Part shown: positions 17,468 to 25,968 of the stretch, piece after piece
How positions within the stretch are numbered: position 1 is the stretch's first letter
How the letters are laid out: every line of letters starts with the position of its first letter
From: Tous-C4FEB sp044356555
GTDB lineage: Bacteria; Verrucomicrobiota; Verrucomicrobiia; Opitutales; Opitutaceae
Length of the DNA stretch: 64,000 nt
Direction of reading: 5' to 3'
Assembly (NCBI GenBank): GCA_044356555.1
Contig: JBIKWB010000010.1
Coordinates: 102,178 to 166,177 of the forward strand
Made by a program: the position numbers and the translations under genes
The notes under the pieces: model-generated
What the model saw: only the letters and a program-made list of their open reading frames with translations
Told to the model about the DNA's origin: nothing
Databases searched by the model: none

Positions 17468-18592
17468 ATGAGCACGTTGACCCATCCCCAACCAGCCGGA
17501 GGTGTTGTCCTCGCGCCGCGGATCACAATCGCGGATACCGATATTCATCACGCGATCCGTTCCAATTCCGATCTACTGCCCTACCTGAGCGCGGTGAACC
17601 GGGAGCGTCTCACGCGATTTGGCGGGACTGGGGCTGCGTTTCATTGGTTCAACAACGGCGGCGTCGAAGGGCATCGCACGGACCTGCCCGAGTCAGGGCT
17701 GAACGGTGCGGCTGTTTGCGACGTCGCCTGCCTGGTTCGTGACCATCTCGACCGCTACGGGGTCGACTACGGCTTGCTGACCGGCTTGAGCGTTTATGGC
17801 GCGAGCGTGTGGCCCGACGTGGACTACGGCAGTGCGCTGTGCTCCGCGTTCAATGACTACACGCTGGAGCACTGGCTCGCGAAAGATTCCCGGCTGCGGT
17901 TCGCGATGGCGATCTGCACCCAAGATCCCGCCGGCGCCGTGAAGGAAATCGAACGGCTGGGCAGCCACCCGCAAATCGTGGGTGTGCTCATGCCTACGGG
18001 TGCGCCGCGGCCGTTTGGCAATCGCTTCTACGATCCGATTTACGCGGCCTGCGAGGCCCACGGTTTGGTGCCGACTCTGCACTTGGGCACGGAAGGCCTG
18101 GCCACGGTCGGCGCGCCCACAGCGGCCGGCTGGCCTTCGTATTACGTCGAGAGTCGGCTCGCCCGGCCGGGAGTTTACCAGGCGCACTTGGCGAGTTTCA
18201 TTTTCCAGGGTACTTTCGAAAAGTTCCCGCGTCTGCGCGTTGCATTCCTCGAGTGCGGCATCGGCTGGCTGCCATCCTTCCTCTGGCAAATGGATTCCGA
18301 TTGGAAGGCCGTGCGCTACCAGACGCCTTGGGTAAAAAAGCTGCCGTCGGAATACGTGCAGGAGCACGTGAGGTTCAATTCCCAGCCGCTGGTGGAATCA
18401 CCGAGCCCCGCGGTGCTGGACCAGATGCTCGAATGGATCTATGCCGACCGAACGCTGATGTTTGGCAGTGACTTCCCCCACTTCGACTTCGACGAGCCCA
18501 CGCAGACATTCAAGAACATCGACGAGGGGCTTCGCCGCCGCATTTTTCACCACAACGCCGCAGCGATCTTCAACTTGCGCAAAGGGACCTGA
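17468..18592 (+). CDS. Amidohydrolase-2 family metal-dependent hydrolase
   Basis: A 374-residue TIM-barrel hydrolase started at ATG 17468. DTDIH near the N-terminus replaces the common DxHxH metal motif. PTLHLGTEG, FLECGIGWLPS and the C-terminal MFGSDFPHFDF carry the family's histidine and aspartate ligands. Relatives decarboxylate or hydrolyse aromatic acids and lactones. The Rieske ferredoxin gene that follows 4 bases later suggests a redox partner nearby or a shared substrate. Confidence 0.85.
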   Translation: MSTLTHPQPAGGVVLAPRITIADTDIHHAIRSNSDLLPYLSAVNRERLTRFGGTGAAFHWFNNGGVEGHRTDLPESGLNGAAVCDVACLVRDHLDRYGVDYGLLTGLSVYGASVWPDVDYGSALCSAFNDYTLEHWLAKDSRLRFAMAICTQDPAGAVKEIERLGSHPQIVGVLMPTGAPRPFGNRFYDPIYAACEAHGLVPTLHLGTEGLATVGAPTAAGWPSYYVESRLARPGVYQAHLASFIFQGTFEKFPRLRVAFLECGIGWLPSFLWQMDSDWKAVRYQTPWVKKLPSEYVQEHVRFNSQPLVESPSPAVLDQMLEWIYADRTLMFGSDFPHFDFDEPTQTFKNIDEGLRRRIFHHNAAAIFNLRKGT

Positions 18593-18596
18593 TCCG

Positions 18597-19031
18597 ATGG
18601 CCGCTGCGACCAATACCCAGATGCGTCTCGTCGTGTGTCCGGCGGCCGAGTTGCCGCCGGGCAGCCGCCGGATCATCGAGCATGAAGGCCGGTCCATCGG
18701 CGTCTTCAACCTCGGTGGGCAGCTATTTGCCCTGAAGAATGTCTGCCCACACAAATACGCTCCGCTGTGCGAGGGGCCCTTGACTGGCCTGGCCACGGGG
18801 GACCGGCCGGGCACGCCGGCGCTGGAGCGAGTGGGCGAGATCGTCCGCTGTCCGTGGCACGGCTGGGAATTCGACATCCGCACCGGGCGCTCCGTTTTCA
18901 ATCCACATCGCGTGCGCACGAAAAGCTACCCAGCGGGTTTCGAATGCATCGAGCCGGGAGGGGGCGCGGCCGGCTCCGTCGAAACCTTTGCGGTAGCGCT
19001 GGAAGACCGGCACGTCGTGATCTACATCTAA
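18597..19031 (+). CDS. Rieske [2Fe-2S] ferredoxin-like protein
   Basis: A 144-residue single-domain Rieske protein. The two cluster motifs are C50-x-H52 (CPHKYAPLC) and C85-x2-H88 (CPWHGW). The insertion of about 25 residues between the motifs (ATGDRPGTPALERVGEIVR) is longer than in ordinary bacterial ferredoxin components. No oxygenase catalytic domain is attached or adjacent. It probably donates electrons to an enzyme of this cluster; the partner is not evident. Confidence 0.9.
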   Translation: MAAATNTQMRLVVCPAAELPPGSRRIIEHEGRSIGVFNLGGQLFALKNVCPHKYAPLCEGPLTGLATGDRPGTPALERVGEIVRCPWHGWEFDIRTGRSVFNPHRVRTKSYPAGFECIEPGGGAAGSVETFAVALEDRHVVIYI

Positions 19032-19145
19032 AGTGTTTCGGCCAGTGGACAGCTCATTTGGGCTTTACCGTCCGCCCTTCATGCCAAGTTCCCTCGGCCA
19101 GGACGTGCAGTGCAGCAGCATCCGAACCCAGCTCTAGTCCGCTCC

Positions 19146-20657
19146 ATGTCCCATCATTTTACCACCCTCGATACGATTGTTCTCGCCGGCTATTTCGCGG
19201 CGACGTTGGGCATTGGCCTTTATTTTCGGCGGCGGAGCAAGTCGGTCGAGGGGTTCACGGTGGCTAGCCGGAACCTGCCCGGGTGGTTGTGCGGACTCTC
19301 GATCCTCGGGGCCTACGTCAGCAGCATCAGTTTTCTTGCCTTCCCGGGCAAAGCATTCGCGGCCAACTGGAATCCGTTCGTCTTCAGCCTCTCGCTGCCG
19401 ATCGCGACCTGGATCGGCGTTAAATGGTTCATGCCTTTCTACCGGCGCAGCGGCCATGTGTCGGCCTACTCGCACTTGGAGGAGCGCTTTGGTTCCTGGG
19501 CGCGGATCTATGCCAGCTCATGCTTCATCCTGACGCAAATCGTGCGGGTCGGCATGATCACTTACCTCATGGCGCTGCCGCTAAATGTGCTACTGGGTTG
19601 GGACCTGCGCTGGGTGATCGTGTTCACCACGGTGCTCACGACGATCTTTGCGTTTCTCGGAGGTATTGTCGCCGTCATCTGGGCGGACGCGTTTCAGACC
19701 GTGGTCTTGGTGGGCGGGGCGATTGCCTGCGCGGTCCTGTTGGTGCTCGGTCTGCCCGGTGGTCCGGGGCAACTCCTAGAAATCGCCTCGGTAAAGGACA
19801 AGTTCAGCCTCGGCAGCTTCGGTCTCGGGTGGGGGGAGCCCACGTTCTGGGTCGTCTTGATCTACGGCTTTGCCACACATCTCCAGAATTTCGGCGTCGA
19901 TCAGAGTTACATCCAGCGCTACCACGCTGCCTCCTCGGATCGGGAGGCGAGCCGGAGCATCTGGATGGGCGGCCTGCTTTATATTCCGCTCTCCGCGCTG
20001 TTCTTTTTCATCGGAACGGCGCTGTTCGCATACTACACCGCGCACCCGGAGGCACTCGCCCCGGACTACGCCGATCCGGCGAAGTCCGATTTCGTCTTTC
20101 CGTATTTCATCGTGACCGCGCTGCCATCCGGTGTGACCGGCCTGTTGATTGCCGCGATCTTTGCCGCGGCGATGGGCAACGTGGCCAGCAGCCTGACTTC
20201 CTCGGCCACCATCCTGCTCGACGACTGCTATCGTCGTTTTTTCAACCCGAACGCGACGGAAAGGCAGGCGATCAAGTTCCTTCGGATAACCACCGTGGCC
20301 GGCGGGCTGCTGTCTTGTGCCATCGCGCTGGCCATGAGCACGGTCGTCCGCAACGCCCTGGATACATCGTGGACGCTGGCGGGCATCTGCAGCGGGGGCA
20401 TGCTAGGATTGTTCCTGCTCGGGCTGATTTCCCGCCGCATCGTGAATCGGGGCGCCGCGTTGGGCGTGCTCGCGGGCGTGGCGGTGATCCTATGGATGAC
20501 GGTTTCGCCCCACTGGAGCTGGTGGCCGGAAGCCACCCGCAGCCCGCTGCATCGTTTTCTCACCCTTGTGGTCGGGACGATCACGATTGTGCTGGTAGGC
20601 GCGGCGGTGACAATCGCCAGTTCGCGGCGTGCCTACACTCCGCCGGGAGGCTCCTGA
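19146..20657 (+). CDS. Sodium:solute symporter (SSS family)
   Basis: A 503-residue permease with about thirteen hydrophobic helices, started at ATG 19146 (MSHHFTTLDTIVLAGYF). The family segments ASRNLPGW, SAYSHLEERFG and AAAMGNVASSLTSSATILLDD are present. It takes up a sugar, sialic acid or carboxylate with sodium across the inner membrane. It is followed 4 bases later by a YidR-like gene; in E. coli, yidR lies near the SSS gene yidK, so the pairing is a known association. Confidence 0.9.
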   Translation: MSHHFTTLDTIVLAGYFAATLGIGLYFRRRSKSVEGFTVASRNLPGWLCGLSILGAYVSSISFLAFPGKAFAANWNPFVFSLSLPIATWIGVKWFMPFYRRSGHVSAYSHLEERFGSWARIYASSCFILTQIVRVGMITYLMALPLNVLLGWDLRWVIVFTTVLTTIFAFLGGIVAVIWADAFQTVVLVGGAIACAVLLVLGLPGGPGQLLEIASVKDKFSLGSFGLGWGEPTFWVVLIYGFATHLQNFGVDQSYIQRYHAASSDREASRSIWMGGLLYIPLSALFFFIGTALFAYYTAHPEALAPDYADPAKSDFVFPYFIVTALPSGVTGLLIAAIFAAAMGNVASSLTSSATILLDDCYRRFFNPNATERQAIKFLRITTVAGGLLSCAIALAMSTVVRNALDTSWTLAGICSGGMLGLFLLGLISRRIVNRGAALGVLAGVAVILWMTVSPHWSWWPEATRSPLHRFLTLVVGTITIVLVGAAVTIASSRRAYTPPGGS

Positions 20658-20661
20658 ATCG

Positions 20662-22074
20662 ATGAAGGATTCATTGGGCCATTTCGTGTCGTCTTCTGGG
20701 CGCCTCGCCGCGGTCTCGCTGGCGGTGGGCGAAGCACTCACCTTGATCGGCCACGCGACGCCCCCGCGCCAAGTTACTCATGCGTCCCAGGACCACCTGC
20801 TGACCAATATCAACGCGTGGTCGCCCGACGGCCGCTGGCTCGTCTATGACTTGCGCCGTGGGTCTAGCTTCAACGGCCGGCGGATCGAACAGATCAACGT
20901 CGAAACCGGCGAGGTGCAGTGCCTGTACGAGGCCGCCGGCCAGGCTGGTTGCGGCGTCGTGACCTGGCATCCCCGGGAACCAAAGGTGGTCTTCATCCTT
21001 GGGCCCGAGCCGGCCGGCGACTGGACGTACGGTTTTTCCCGTCGCAGGGGAGTCGTCGTGGATGCACGCCACCCCGGCAAGGCCCAATCCCTCGACGCAA
21101 TGAACTACGCGCCGCCATTTGCGCCGGGTGCATTGCGCGGAGGCTCTCACGTGCATGTCTTCAGCCCAGACGGGCAATGGGTCAGCTTCACCTATGACGA
21201 CGAGGTTTTGGCGCGCCTACCGAACAATGGGAAGCACGACGCCAACCAGCGTAACGTGGGCGTCGCCGTGCCGGCCGGTCCGGTGCGCGTGAACCGCAAT
21301 CATCCACGGAACAACGACGGTAGCTATTTTTCCGTGCTCGTCACCCGCACTAGCAATCACCCCAAGCCCGGTTCTGACGAGATCAGCCGGGCTTGCGAGG
21401 AAGGATGGGTGGGCGCGGACGGTTACGTGCGCGCGGATGGCACCCGGCAGCAGCGCGCGCTCGCGTTCCAAGGGACGGTGATCGCGCCGGACGGCCGCGA
21501 ATACGCGGAGGTTTTCATCGTGGATCTCCCGGAGAAAATGTCCGCCGCTCCAGGTGCGCCGCTGGAGGGCACGGAGTCCACGCGCCCCGCCCCGCCGGCG
21601 GGCGTGCGGCAACGCCGCTTGACCTTCACCGCTGCACGCCGCCATCCGGGGATCGTGACCAATCCGCGGCATTGGTTGCGGGTGTCGCCCGATGGGACGC
21701 AAATCGCCTTCTTGATGAAGGATCACGAAGGAGTCGTGCAATTTTGGACCGTTTCACCGAATGGCGGCGCACTGCGGCAGATCACCCGCAATGGCACCGG
21801 CATCAGCTCGGCCTTCACGTGGAGTCCTGATGGACGCTGGATCGCGCACACCATGGATCGGAGTGTGGGCGTGACCGAGGTCGCGTCCGGGATTTTCGTT
21901 CGCCTGACAGTACCGGTGGTCGAGGGTATCGGTCCGCAGCCGCATGCCTGCGTGTTTTCCCCAGATGGCGCCCGTATCGCCTACATGCAGCAGGTCGAAA
22001 CCCAGGGTGCCGCTTCCGCCCAATTGTTTGTCGTCGCTCTTCCCGTCGAACTTCGAACCCCGATTGCCCCATGA
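20662..22074 (+). CDS. DUF3748/YidR-like beta-propeller protein
   Basis: A 470-residue protein started at ATG 20662 with GGAGG about 11 bases upstream. Several WD40/TolB-like propeller blades are visible (AWSPDGRWLVYDLRRG, VFSPDGQWVSFTYDD, TWSPDGRWIAHTMD, VFSPDGARIAYMQQ). The family resembles oligogalacturonate lyase in fold and in its AWSPDG motif, but I cannot show catalytic residues. No signal peptide is visible, so it may be cytoplasmic. Its stop overlaps the next start by 4 bases, indicating translational coupling. Confidence 0.82.
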   Translation: MKDSLGHFVSSSGRLAAVSLAVGEALTLIGHATPPRQVTHASQDHLLTNINAWSPDGRWLVYDLRRGSSFNGRRIEQINVETGEVQCLYEAAGQAGCGVVTWHPREPKVVFILGPEPAGDWTYGFSRRRGVVVDARHPGKAQSLDAMNYAPPFAPGALRGGSHVHVFSPDGQWVSFTYDDEVLARLPNNGKHDANQRNVGVAVPAGPVRVNRNHPRNNDGSYFSVLVTRTSNHPKPGSDEISRACEEGWVGADGYVRADGTRQQRALAFQGTVIAPDGREYAEVFIVDLPEKMSAAPGAPLEGTESTRPAPPAGVRQRRLTFTAARRHPGIVTNPRHWLRVSPDGTQIAFLMKDHEGVVQFWTVSPNGGALRQITRNGTGISSAFTWSPDGRWIAHTMDRSVGVTEVASGIFVRLTVPVVEGIGPQPHACVFSPDGARIAYMQQVETQGAASAQLFVVALPVELRTPIAP

Positions 22075-23414
22075 AAATTCCGAAACTCACTTTCCTGCTC
22101 GTGCTGTTTGGCAGCGTCCTTGTTGGAATGTCCGCTACGGTCACGCCCTTGGCGCAGGACCACGTCGTAGTGGGGGAATCGCCGGACCCGCAGCACATTC
22201 CCCTCTACACGCCCAGCATCCTGCGACTCGCCTCGGGCCGCCTGATAGCCGCTTACGAGCAGGGTGGTGAGCAACGTCTCAAAGGTGAGCCTTGGGCCTT
22301 CATCCTGACTTCGGAGGACCACGGCAAAACCTGGCAGCAACGAGGCCGGGCCACGGTCACCCACGGACGGCTTTTTGTGGCGGGCAACGCGGTTTACTAT
22401 TTAGGGCATTCCGCCGTGCTCGTGGGCCGTCGGCCCGAAGACCGCTCCGGCGATTTGCGCATCCTGCGTTCCGAAGATGCTGGGACGACTTGGGGGGAAG
22501 CGGCGGACCTCACGCACGGCCAGAAGTGGCACCAGAGCGCGGCCAACGTCTGGCATGCCCGCGGCAACGTCTACCTCGTGATGGAGCGCCGGGTGAGCGA
22601 TGCCATTGCCGGCTGGTTCGTCGGGGAACTGGCCCCGGTTTTGATGCGCGCGAAAGAGACAGCCGACCTGACGCAGGCCGGCAGTTGGACCTTCGCGAGC
22701 GAGCTGGATTTCGCGCAATTGATTCCCGGCTACCGGAGCAATCAGCTGGGCGTCGAATTTTTCGGCGTGCCGTTTTTCCCGTCGGCATTTCCGGCCGGCC
22801 TTGCCGTGGGTGGCGATCGCATGTCGGCCCCGCTGGGCTGGCTTGAAACCAATGTGGTGCAGATAAAGGATCCCAATCACTACTGGCACGATCCCAACGG
22901 GCACACGTTCCACCTGTTCATGCGCGCGCACACCGGCGGAACGGGGTACGCAGCGATGGCGAAGGTCGTCGAGCAGCCCGATGGTTCGATGCGGACGGAG
23001 CTCGAGTCGGTGCCGTCGGGGAAAAAGATCCTCTGGGTGCCGATGCCCGGCGGGCATATGCGGTTCCACATCACCTACGATCCTCAGACGAAATTTTACT
23101 GGCTCCTGAGTTCCCAGCCGACCGATTCCATGACACGCGCAGAACGGCTGCCGGCTGAACGTTACGGGCTGCCGAATAACGAGCGTCACCGCCTGGTGCT
23201 GCATTTCTCCCGGAACATGGTGGATTGGTGCTTTGCCGGTGTGGTGGCCATGGGCGCGACGCCGAATGAGTCGCGACACTATGCCAGCATGGACATCGAC
23301 GGAGACGACCTGGTTATCCTCTCTCGCAGCGGGGATGCCCGGGCGAAGAGCGCGCACGACGGCAACCTCATCACCTTTCATCGGGTGAATAATTTCCGGG
23401 AGCTCGTCTATTGA
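22071..23414 (+). CDS. Secreted sialidase-like BNR-repeat protein
   Basis: A 447-residue protein with a signal peptide (about residues 1-22) and a six-bladed sialidase-type propeller. Two Asp boxes are clear (TSEDHGKTW and SEDAGTTW), and RLASGRLIAAYE resembles the blade before the catalytic arginine region. It could hydrolyse a glycosidic bond in the periplasm or only bind the glycan. It is translationally coupled to the YidR-like gene and followed by the mutarotase. Confidence 0.82.
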   Translation: MKIPKLTFLLVLFGSVLVGMSATVTPLAQDHVVVGESPDPQHIPLYTPSILRLASGRLIAAYEQGGEQRLKGEPWAFILTSEDHGKTWQQRGRATVTHGRLFVAGNAVYYLGHSAVLVGRRPEDRSGDLRILRSEDAGTTWGEAADLTHGQKWHQSAANVWHARGNVYLVMERRVSDAIAGWFVGELAPVLMRAKETADLTQAGSWTFASELDFAQLIPGYRSNQLGVEFFGVPFFPSAFPAGLAVGGDRMSAPLGWLETNVVQIKDPNHYWHDPNGHTFHLFMRAHTGGTGYAAMAKVVEQPDGSMRTELESVPSGKKILWVPMPGGHMRFHITYDPQTKFYWLLSSQPTDSMTRAERLPAERYGLPNNERHRLVLHFSRNMVDWCFAGVVAMGATPNESRHYASMDIDGDDLVILSRSGDARAKSAHDGNLITFHRVNNFRELVY

Positions 23415-23419
23415 AACCG

Positions 23420-23794
23420 ATGACACCCAACACGTCGCCGCCACGTTCCGTACCCCGCAAACGCCTTGGCTCCGTCATCGGAGTCCGTGAGGAACGACTC
23501 GCGGAGTATCTGGCGCTGCACGCGGCCGTGCCGCCCGGCGTGCTGCGCGCGCTAAGCCAGGCAAATTTCCGGAATTATTCGCTGTTCCACCACCGGATGC
23601 CGGACGGGAAGGTTTATCTTTTCCGGGCCGTGGACTACGTGGGCAACGATTACGCCGCCGATATGGCCGGCTTGGATGCGAATCCAGACTTCCAAGTCTG
23701 GCGGAAGATTTGCCGGCCGATGCAGGAACCGCTGGCGAATCGCGCGCAAGGCGAATGGTGGGCGGAAATGCCCGAGGCGTTCCATCTCCCCTGA
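23420..23794 (+). CDS. L-rhamnose mutarotase (RhaM family)
   Basis: A 124-residue protein of the RhaM/DUF718 ferredoxin-like fold. The conserved core is seen in VIGVREERLAEYLALHAAVPPGVL, NYSLFHHR and LFRAVDYVG, with the C-terminal MPEAFHLP. It interconverts anomers of L-rhamnose or a related 6-deoxy sugar. I started it at ATG 23420 rather than the TTG at 23411 that overlaps the preceding stop. It indicates that the cluster handles rhamnose, fucose or a similar sugar. Confidence 0.88.
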   Translation: MTPNTSPPRSVPRKRLGSVIGVREERLAEYLALHAAVPPGVLRALSQANFRNYSLFHHRMPDGKVYLFRAVDYVGNDYAADMAGLDANPDFQVWRKICRPMQEPLANRAQGEWWAEMPEAFHLP

Positions 23795-23807
23795 AGCCGC
23801 CAATACC

Positions 23808-24017
23808 GTGGGCTACTATCTCGGCATCGATGTGGGCACTGGCAGCGCCCGGGCGGGCATTTTTGATGAGCGCGGCCGGCGCGTGGGAATGGCGACGCAT
23901 CCCATCAAGATTTGGCGGCCGGCGCCGGACCACGTGGAGTATTCAAGCGAAGACATTTGGCGGGCCTGCGCCCGGGCCCACCAATGGGTGGTGGGCGACA
24001 CGGAGCAGGTCGGTTGA
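23808..24017 (+). pseudogene. Truncated FGGY-family sugar kinase (N-terminal fragment)
   Basis: From the GTG at 23808 the frame encodes YYLGIDVGTGSARAGIFDE, the phosphate-1 motif of ribulokinase/xylulokinase-type FGGY kinases, then VEYSSEDIWRACARA. After about 55 kinase-like residues the similarity stops, and a TGA follows at 24015-24017, against about 500 residues for the family. No remainder of the kinase is visible downstream, so this is a deletion remnant that ends the catabolic cluster. Confidence 0.8.
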
Positions 24018-24304
24018 CGGCTGCCGCTTGGGCAGAAGTTGGCGTTGATGGGTCTCAGGTTCGTCGGTGCAACGACGGGTCAACCTCAAGCGTGACGAGG
24101 CGCGAAAGCGCGGCCTCGGCCATAGGCAAACTCCTCTGTCGCCTCGGCGCCGTTCTGCACCCGGTCTGCCCCGCGTGGCGTCACCGCCCGGCGCCCTCCG
24201 GCTTGTTCCCGTTCAATAAGTTTTCTCCGACTGCCCGTTCCCGCCGCCAATTTTTACCCGAATCCTGACCCGGAATCGCCGGGTCCGACAAACTGCCAGC
24301 TTGG
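24018..24304. other. Non-coding region after the kinase remnant
   Basis: About 290 bases between the truncated kinase and the convergent Sua5 gene. I see no coding similarity, terminal repeat or transposase relic that would explain the kinase truncation. Confidence 0.4.
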
Positions 24305-25309
24305 CTACTTTGCGGCGGCGCGTCGGAGGCGGTCATTAATCGCAGCCGCAGGTCCGGTCTCGTTTGCTCCCGCAAGTTCAGCGTGGATCTTAGAGTAGCC
24401 TTTTGTGTCGAGTGAGCGGAGCTGAGCGAAGAGTCGACGGGCGGCGGCCCGGAGATTTCCGCTGCGATCAAGCCAGTAAATGTTTTTGGAGAGTGTCCCG
24501 GCGGGCTTTGAGATAAAGAGCCAGGCCTCGTCAGGAGCGCTTCGTGTGGCGAGGGCAACGCTCGGCCGGGCGTGAATCAAAAGAGGCGTTAGAGGACTGT
24601 AGTGCCGCAAGAGCGAGCCCGGCGCTAGTTGAGGCTTTGCGATCTGGCCACTGCGCCGAGGTTGCCAAGCAATCGCGCAGCCAAGAGTTTCAGCCAGCTG
24701 TTCTCTGGTAATTGCGCCGGGCCGCAAAAGCCGGGGCTTAGCTGGATTTCGCAAATCGACGATCGTAGATTCGAGGCCGATACCCGAGGCGCCACCGTCC
24801 AGAATGTAGCGGATCTTTGTTCCGAGTCCGCTGCGAACGTGCTCGGCCGTGGTGGGGCTGATATAGCCGAAGGGATTGGCGCTTGGTGCTGCAAGGGGCC
24901 GGCCGACGAGCTTGAGCAGCCGGCGGAACAGCGGGTGCGCTGGGACGCGGACGGCGACGCTTGGCAAGCCGGCGGATACGATCGATGGCACAACCTCTAG
25001 TTTCGGCAAAACGAGGGTGAGCGGTCCCGGCCAGAACGTTTCCGCCAGCTTCAATGCGGCGGAATTGGCGACCGCGACTTTCGCGAGGTCGCGAAGGGAA
25101 TGAAGATGGACAATAAGCGGATCGGAGACAGGCCGGCCTTTCGCTTCGAATATCTTGCGGCAGGCACTCGGACTCAATGCATCGGCGGCGAGGCCGTAAA
25201 CCGTCTCAGTCGGAACACCCACAATGTCTCCGGCTCGCAGGCGACGGGCCAGGAGCTCCAGGTTCCTGGGTGTACCTTTGAGAATCCGGGCGGCGGGCTT
25301 TCGTGGCAT
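24305..25309 (-). CDS. L-threonylcarbamoyladenylate synthase, Sua5 type
   Basis: A 334-residue enzyme that makes threonylcarbamoyl-AMP for the t6A37 tRNA modification. The YrdC domain shows GVPTETVYGLAADA, the KGRPVSDPLIVH active-site loop, PGPLTLVL and APSANPFGYISPT. The APGSLLRHYSPLTPLLI segment marks the C-terminal Sua5 domain, so this is the two-domain form. It lies downstream of rpsR on the same strand, with a terminator between them. Confidence 0.93.
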   Translation of the reverse strand: MPRKPAARILKGTPRNLELLARRLRAGDIVGVPTETVYGLAADALSPSACRKIFEAKGRPVSDPLIVHLHSLRDLAKVAVANSAALKLAETFWPGPLTLVLPKLEVVPSIVSAGLPSVAVRVPAHPLFRRLLKLVGRPLAAPSANPFGYISPTTAEHVRSGLGTKIRYILDGGASGIGLESTIVDLRNPAKPRLLRPGAITREQLAETLGCAIAWQPRRSGQIAKPQLAPGSLLRHYSPLTPLLIHARPSVALATRSAPDEAWLFISKPAGTLSKNIYWLDRSGNLRAAARRLFAQLRSLDTKGYSKIHAELAGANETGPAAAINDRLRRAAAK

Positions 25310-25315
25310 GACATG

Positions 25316-25343
25316 AAAAAGGCCGGAGTGGAGGACTCCGGCC
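25316..25343 (-). terminator. Rho-independent terminator of rpsR
   Basis: On the minus strand a perfect 9-bp stem GGCCGGAGT / ACTCCGGCC with a 5-base loop is followed by five T, 27 bases after the rpsR stop. Confidence 0.88.
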
Positions 25344-25369
25344 CTAAAGTGTAAGGCTTAACTGTTGGC

Positions 25370-25564
25370 TTACTTGGCGAGCAGCATGTTGCGCGAGTGC
25401 TTCAGTGTCTTGGTGATCGCGCGCTGATGTTTCGCCGAAAGATGGGTGTATTTGCGCGGCAGAATCTTGCCGGTATCGGTGACGAAGTGACGCATGACGT
25501 CGGGCGTCGTGAATGGAATCTGGTCCGGCGTCAGCGTTTGGGTGGTGGTCTCGGTGGTGCTCAT
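25370..25564 (-). CDS. rpsR: 30S ribosomal protein bS18
   Basis: A 64-residue protein whose GKILPRKYTHLSAKHQRAITK segment and C-terminal KHSRNMLLAK match the bS18 core. It binds the 30S platform near S6. The usual neighbours rpsF, ssb and rplI are not adjacent; it stands alone next to Sua5 and a divergent tRNA gene. Confidence 0.9.
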   Translation of the reverse strand: MSTTETTTQTLTPDQIPFTTPDVMRHFVTDTGKILPRKYTHLSAKHQRAITKTLKHSRNMLLAK

Positions 25565-25672
25565 ATCGATAAAAGAGTGGGAGAGGCTTATCCGGGTGCC
25601 GGGGTTGTCAACGGCACATTTTTTGATGGAAATGGTCGCGGTTTAGACGGACTTTCCCTACTGTCATCTTCG

Positions 25673-25748
25673 GTCCCCGTAGCTCAAATGGATAGAGCAA
25701 GCGTTTCCTAAACGCTGGATTCCGGTTCAATTCCGGACGGGGGCACCA
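25673..25748 (+). tRNA. tRNA-Arg (anticodon CCT)
   Basis: A complete 76-base cloverleaf. The acceptor stem is GTCCCCG / CGGGGGC, the D arm is GCTC-AAATGGATA-GAGC, the anticodon stem AGCGT / ACGCT encloses the loop TTCCTAA with anticodon CCT, and the T arm is TCCGG-TTCAATT-CCGGA. The CCA end is encoded at 25746-25748. It reads AGG codons. Confidence 0.95.
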
Positions 25749-25968
25749 AGTTCAGCGGCCGCACTTCTGACGGCGTGATTCCGGATGCCACCCGGGCGCT
25801 TTTAAGAGCACGGCTGGAGCAGACGCACGAGCCTGCTTGCTTTGGACGGGAGCAGGGTCGGTACGACGTATTTTTCGATCGATTTGAACCTAGTCCGGCG
25901 AACCGAAACACTGCGACCGCTGGGTAAAACCCAAAGCGGGTGCTCGAATGGTTGCTGCCGAACGGGGC

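Noticed and set aside
25708..25911. A 67-codon minus-strand frame overlapping the tRNA gene
   Set aside because: It overlaps a complete tRNA-Arg, and its sequence resembles common tRNA-flank mis-annotations.
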